Shown here one piece after another: positions 13,652 through 15,751 of a DNA stretch of 15,751 nucleotides. The stretch comes from Burkholderiales bacterium. GTDB lineage: Bacteria > Pseudomonadota > Gammaproteobacteria > Burkholderiales > Burkholderiaceae_C. Each line of letters starts with the position of its first letter. Position 1 is the stretch's first letter. The stretch covers positions 1 to 15,751 of the forward strand of contig CANHOE010000019.1 of the NCBI GenBank assembly GCA_947462175.1, in the 5' to 3' direction. Under the pieces are notes generated by a model. The model was not told the origin of the DNA and searched no databases. It was given only the letters and a program-made list of their open reading frames with translations. The position numbers were made by a program, and so were the translations under genes.

Positions 13652-14902
13652 GTGACCGCCAGTCAACTGCTTGCCTACATCTCGGTGGCCTTGCTGCTGC
13701 AGGCGTTTGCCTGCGTGGTCTTCGCCATGTGGCGACGTACCGTGCCGGCGTGTGCTCCGCAGTCAGCCGCGTACGAAGATGTCGTTCCCGCTGTCAATGG
13801 TGCATGGTCGGATTGGCGTGACTTCCGGGTCGTTCGCCGAGAGTTCGAGGATGCAGCGCAGACGCAGTGTTCATTCCACCTTCAAGCTGTGGATGGCGTG
13901 CCGCTCACGCCATTCCAGCCGGGTCAGTACCTCACCTTTTCGCTGAAATTGCCAGGCGGTGTTGCGGGCACGCCAAGCGGTGTGCGCACCATCACGCGGT
14001 GCTATTCGCTGTCCGATCGGCCAGCTGCGGCGGGCTACCGAATCACGATCAAGCGCGCGCTCGCCCCCGCTGACAGGCCGGAGTTGCCCTCTGGCCAGTC
14101 GTCCAGCTTTTTCCATGACCATGTGCACGAGGGTGATGTGCTTCAGGTCAAGGCGCCGTCGGGCCACTTCTTCATTGATCCCGACGCCACCGTGCCGGCC
14201 GTATTCATCGCCGGCGGCATCGGCATCACGCCGATGATGAGCATGCTGCGCTGGTGTACTGAAGAGCAGCCCGGACGCCTGGTGCATCTGTACTACGGCG
14301 TTCGCAGCAGCAACGTCCATGCCTTCAAGCTCGTGCTGGAGGAGCTTGCAGCCGCTCATGCTGCCTTCAAGCTGAACGCGGTCTACAGCAGCCCCACAGC
14401 CGCTGACGTGCTGGGACATGATTACCAGCACAGCGGCCATATCGACCTGGCACTGCTGCGTCGCACTTTGCCCCATGGCCGCCACCAGTTCTACGTCTGC
14501 GGGACGCCGCCGATGATGCGGAGTCTGATACCCGCCTTGCGTGAATGGGGCGTTCAGCCCGACGACATTCACTTCGAAGCCTTCGGCCCGGCCTCGGTAC
14601 GACCGACAGGTCTGGTGAGCAATGAGCCCGCACTGGTGACGTCGGCTTCCGTGGCCGTGCGTTTCAGCCGCTCGGGCCGGACGCTGGCCTGGGATGCTCA
14701 GGACGACAACCTGCTCGACTTCGCCGAGCGCCATGGCCTGCCGGTGGAGTCGGGCTGCCGATCCGGCCGTTGCGGCGCCTGCCAGACCCGACTGCTCTCA
14801 GGCATCGTTACCTACGCAGACAAACCTGATCTCGATATCCCGAAGGGCCACTGCCTGCTGTGCGTCGGCAAGCCGCAATCGGCCCTGGTGCTGGATGCAT
14901 GA
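13652..14902 (+). CDS. Membrane-anchored NAD(P)H flavin/2Fe-2S oxidoreductase
   Basis: Electron-input protein of about 416 residues. An N-terminal membrane helix (SVALLLQAFACVVFAMW) is followed by a ferredoxin-reductase-type FAD domain with the RCYSLSD motif, an NAD-binding domain starting at IAGGIGITPMMSM and ending at FYVCGTPPMM, and a C-terminal plant-type 2Fe-2S domain with C-x4-C-x2-C (GCRSGRCGAC) and a distal Cys (LLCVG). The order recalls NqrF and Hcp-reductase-like proteins, with the iron-sulfur domain at the C-terminus. The frame opens at 13604 with a TTG, but that codon lies inside the FNR-like box; GTG at 13652 is preferred, with no clear ribosome-binding site for either. It should pass electrons from NAD(P)H to the diheme membrane protein encoded 10 bp downstream. 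Confidence 0.88.
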   Translation: MTASQLLAYISVALLLQAFACVVFAMWRRTVPACAPQSAAYEDVVPAVNGAWSDWRDFRVVRREFEDAAQTQCSFHLQAVDGVPLTPFQPGQYLTFSLKLPGGVAGTPSGVRTITRCYSLSDRPAAAGYRITIKRALAPADRPELPSGQSSSFFHDHVHEGDVLQVKAPSGHFFIDPDATVPAVFIAGGIGITPMMSMLRWCTEEQPGRLVHLYYGVRSSNVHAFKLVLEELAAAHAAFKLNAVYSSPTAADVLGHDYQHSGHIDLALLRRTLPHGRHQFYVCGTPPMMRSLIPALREWGVQPDDIHFEAFGPASVRPTGLVSNEPALVTSASVAVRFSRSGRTLAWDAQDDNLLDFAERHGLPVESGCRSGRCGACQTRLLSGIVTYADKPDLDIPKGHCLLCVGKPQSALVLDA

Positions 14903-14905
14903 GGA
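14901..14905 (+). promoter_or_regulatory. Shine-Dalgarno site of the b-type cytochrome gene
   Basis: GAGGA lies 7 nt upstream of ATG 14913 and overlaps the reductase stop codon. It favours 14913 over the in-frame ATG at 14895, which lacks such a site. Confidence 0.6.
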
Positions 14906-14912
14906 ACGCGGC

Positions 14913-15500
14913 ATGAGCTCCCTGCAAGCCCGCTTGTTCAGCCGCGAGGTGCTGCCGTTCTATCTCTCGCTGTTGGCGCTGGCAGCGGCCGCGCTGCTGT
15001 GCGACGCTGCGTTGCACCTGCTGAATGCGGTGTGGATCGGCCGCTGGCTGGGCATTCCCGGCACCCTGATGATCCTTGGGTCGCTGGCCTACTCTCTGCG
15101 CAAGCGCAAGCTGATCCGTGCTGGCCAGCCGGTCAAGCTGCTGCGGCTGCACGAATACATGGCTTGGGCGGGCTCGCTGCTCGTGCTGGTGCACGCGGGT
15201 ATCCACTTCAATTCGATCCTGGCCTGGCTGGCCACCGTGGCGATGATCATCAACGTCGCCAGTGGCCTGACGGGCAAGTTCCTGCTCGGTCGTTCGCGGC
15301 ACCGCCTTGAAGAAGCGCGGCAGCGCATGCAAGCGCAGGGCCTGACGACCGAGCAGCAGTCCGAGCGCACCTACTGGGACAGCCTGACCTTCGACGCCGT
15401 CAAGCAGTGGCGTTCGGTGCACTTTCCCATCACGCTGGCCTTTGCCGTGCTGGCGCTTGCACACATCGTGGCCGAATTCCTGTTCTGGGGTTGGCAGTGA
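14913..15500 (+). CDS. Membrane protein with two H-x13-H helices, probable diheme cytochrome b
   Basis: An integral membrane protein of 195 residues with four to five hydrophobic segments at about 15-38, 46-60, 82-100, 103-120 and 171-193. Two helices each carry a His pair separated by 13 residues, His80/His94 and His170/His184. This is the spacing that holds bis-histidyl hemes in cytochrome b proteins; His98 is an extra candidate. A charged loop lies at about 125-165. No established family is recognised by eye; cytochrome b561 and ferric-reductase-like proteins are the closest ideas. It sits between a cytoplasm-facing reductase and a periplasmic multiheme cytochrome, so it should carry electrons across the membrane. 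The stop overlaps the next GTG by four bases. Confidence 0.8.
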   Translation: MSSLQARLFSREVLPFYLSLLALAAAALLCDAALHLLNAVWIGRWLGIPGTLMILGSLAYSLRKRKLIRAGQPVKLLRLHEYMAWAGSLLVLVHAGIHFNSILAWLATVAMIINVASGLTGKFLLGRSRHRLEEARQRMQAQGLTTEQQSERTYWDSLTFDAVKQWRSVHFPITLAFAVLALAHIVAEFLFWGWQ

Positions 15501-15751
15501 AGGGCCGCTGGATCTGGTTCGTCATCAGCGCCAACCTGGTGGTGCTGGTGACGCTGGCATTTGTCTACCCGCATCTGATGCTGGCCCCTGGCGCGCTCGA
15601 GAAGGGGCACGCCGAACTGACCACCGATTGTTTTGCTTGCCACACGCCGCTGCGCGGCGCCACGGCAGAGCGCTGCATGGCCTGCCATGCGCGGGCCGAC
15701 ATCGGCCAGCGCACGACCAAGGGCACGGCCATCGTCCATGCCAAGCCGGTC
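15497..15751 (+). CDS. Membrane-anchored multiheme c-type cytochrome (3' partial)
   Basis: The first 85 residues of a periplasmic cytochrome c; the gene runs off the window. The N-terminus has a membrane segment at about 6-24 (WFVISANLVVLVTLAFVY) that can serve as anchor or uncleaved signal. Two heme-attachment sites are visible, CFACH at 45-49 and CMACH at 60-64, only 10 residues apart, as in multiheme proteins of the cytochrome c3/doubled-CXXCH type. GTG at 15497 is taken as start because it overlaps the previous TGA as GTGA. It should accept electrons from the diheme b protein; the final acceptor is unknown. Total heme number cannot be seen. Confidence 0.87.
   Translation, partial: MKGRWIWFVISANLVVLVTLAFVYPHLMLAPGALEKGHAELTTDCFACHTPLRGATAERCMACHARADIGQRTTKGTAIVHAKPV

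Noticed and set aside
1..15751. CRISPR arrays, insertion sequences, phage genes
   Set aside because: No regularly spaced repeats, transposase motifs or phage structural genes were found on reading both strands.

Overview
The window is GC-rich with strongly GC-biased third codon positions. A thiO-thiS-thiG-thiE block with a long N-terminal extension on ThiE, an FNR/ANR-type site and the overall gene style suggest a betaproteobacterium, most likely Burkholderiales. This is inferred from gene content; the genus cannot be read from the sequence.

Layout. (1) 1-2017, plus: a QseB/PmrA-type response regulator (5' end outside the window) and its QseC-type sensor kinase, joined by a 4-base overlap. 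(2) 7277-2004, minus: a compact accessory cluster. In transcription order it holds a TPR secretory protein, a 'thermostable hemolysin' family protein, an acyl-adenylating ligase, a heme-oxygenase-like diiron protein, a short-chain dehydrogenase and a second TPR secretory protein paralogous to the first. Overlapping stop/start codons join ligase to hemolysin-family gene, SDR to diiron gene, and TPR-1 to SDR. (3) 7299-11259: thiamine genes, with thiD on minus, and thiO, thiS, thiG and thiE on plus from a 26-bp divergent gap. (4) 11277-12002, plus: a HAD-family hydrolase. (5) tRNA-Asn with promoter and terminator, then a convergent orphan family-2 glycosyltransferase. (6) 13652-15751, plus: an electron-transfer operon of membrane-anchored flavin/2Fe-2S reductase, diheme b-type membrane protein and multiheme c-type cytochrome (cut by the window end), preceded by an FNR-like site.

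How the genes may work together. The minus cluster is the best candidate for an undescribed system. The ligase could activate a carboxylic (probably fatty) acid, the hemolysin-family protein has features of an acyltransferase, and the diiron and SDR proteins could oxidise or reduce the product. The TPR proteins are predicted to be exported. A PmrA/QseB-like half-site pair lies in the only sizeable gap of the cluster, ahead of the hemolysin-family gene, which would link the cluster to the neighbouring two-component pair. This pathway is a hypothesis; substrate and product cannot be read from sequence. The last operon looks like a conduit from cytoplasmic NAD(P)H through membrane hemes b to periplasmic hemes c, probably induced at low oxygen.
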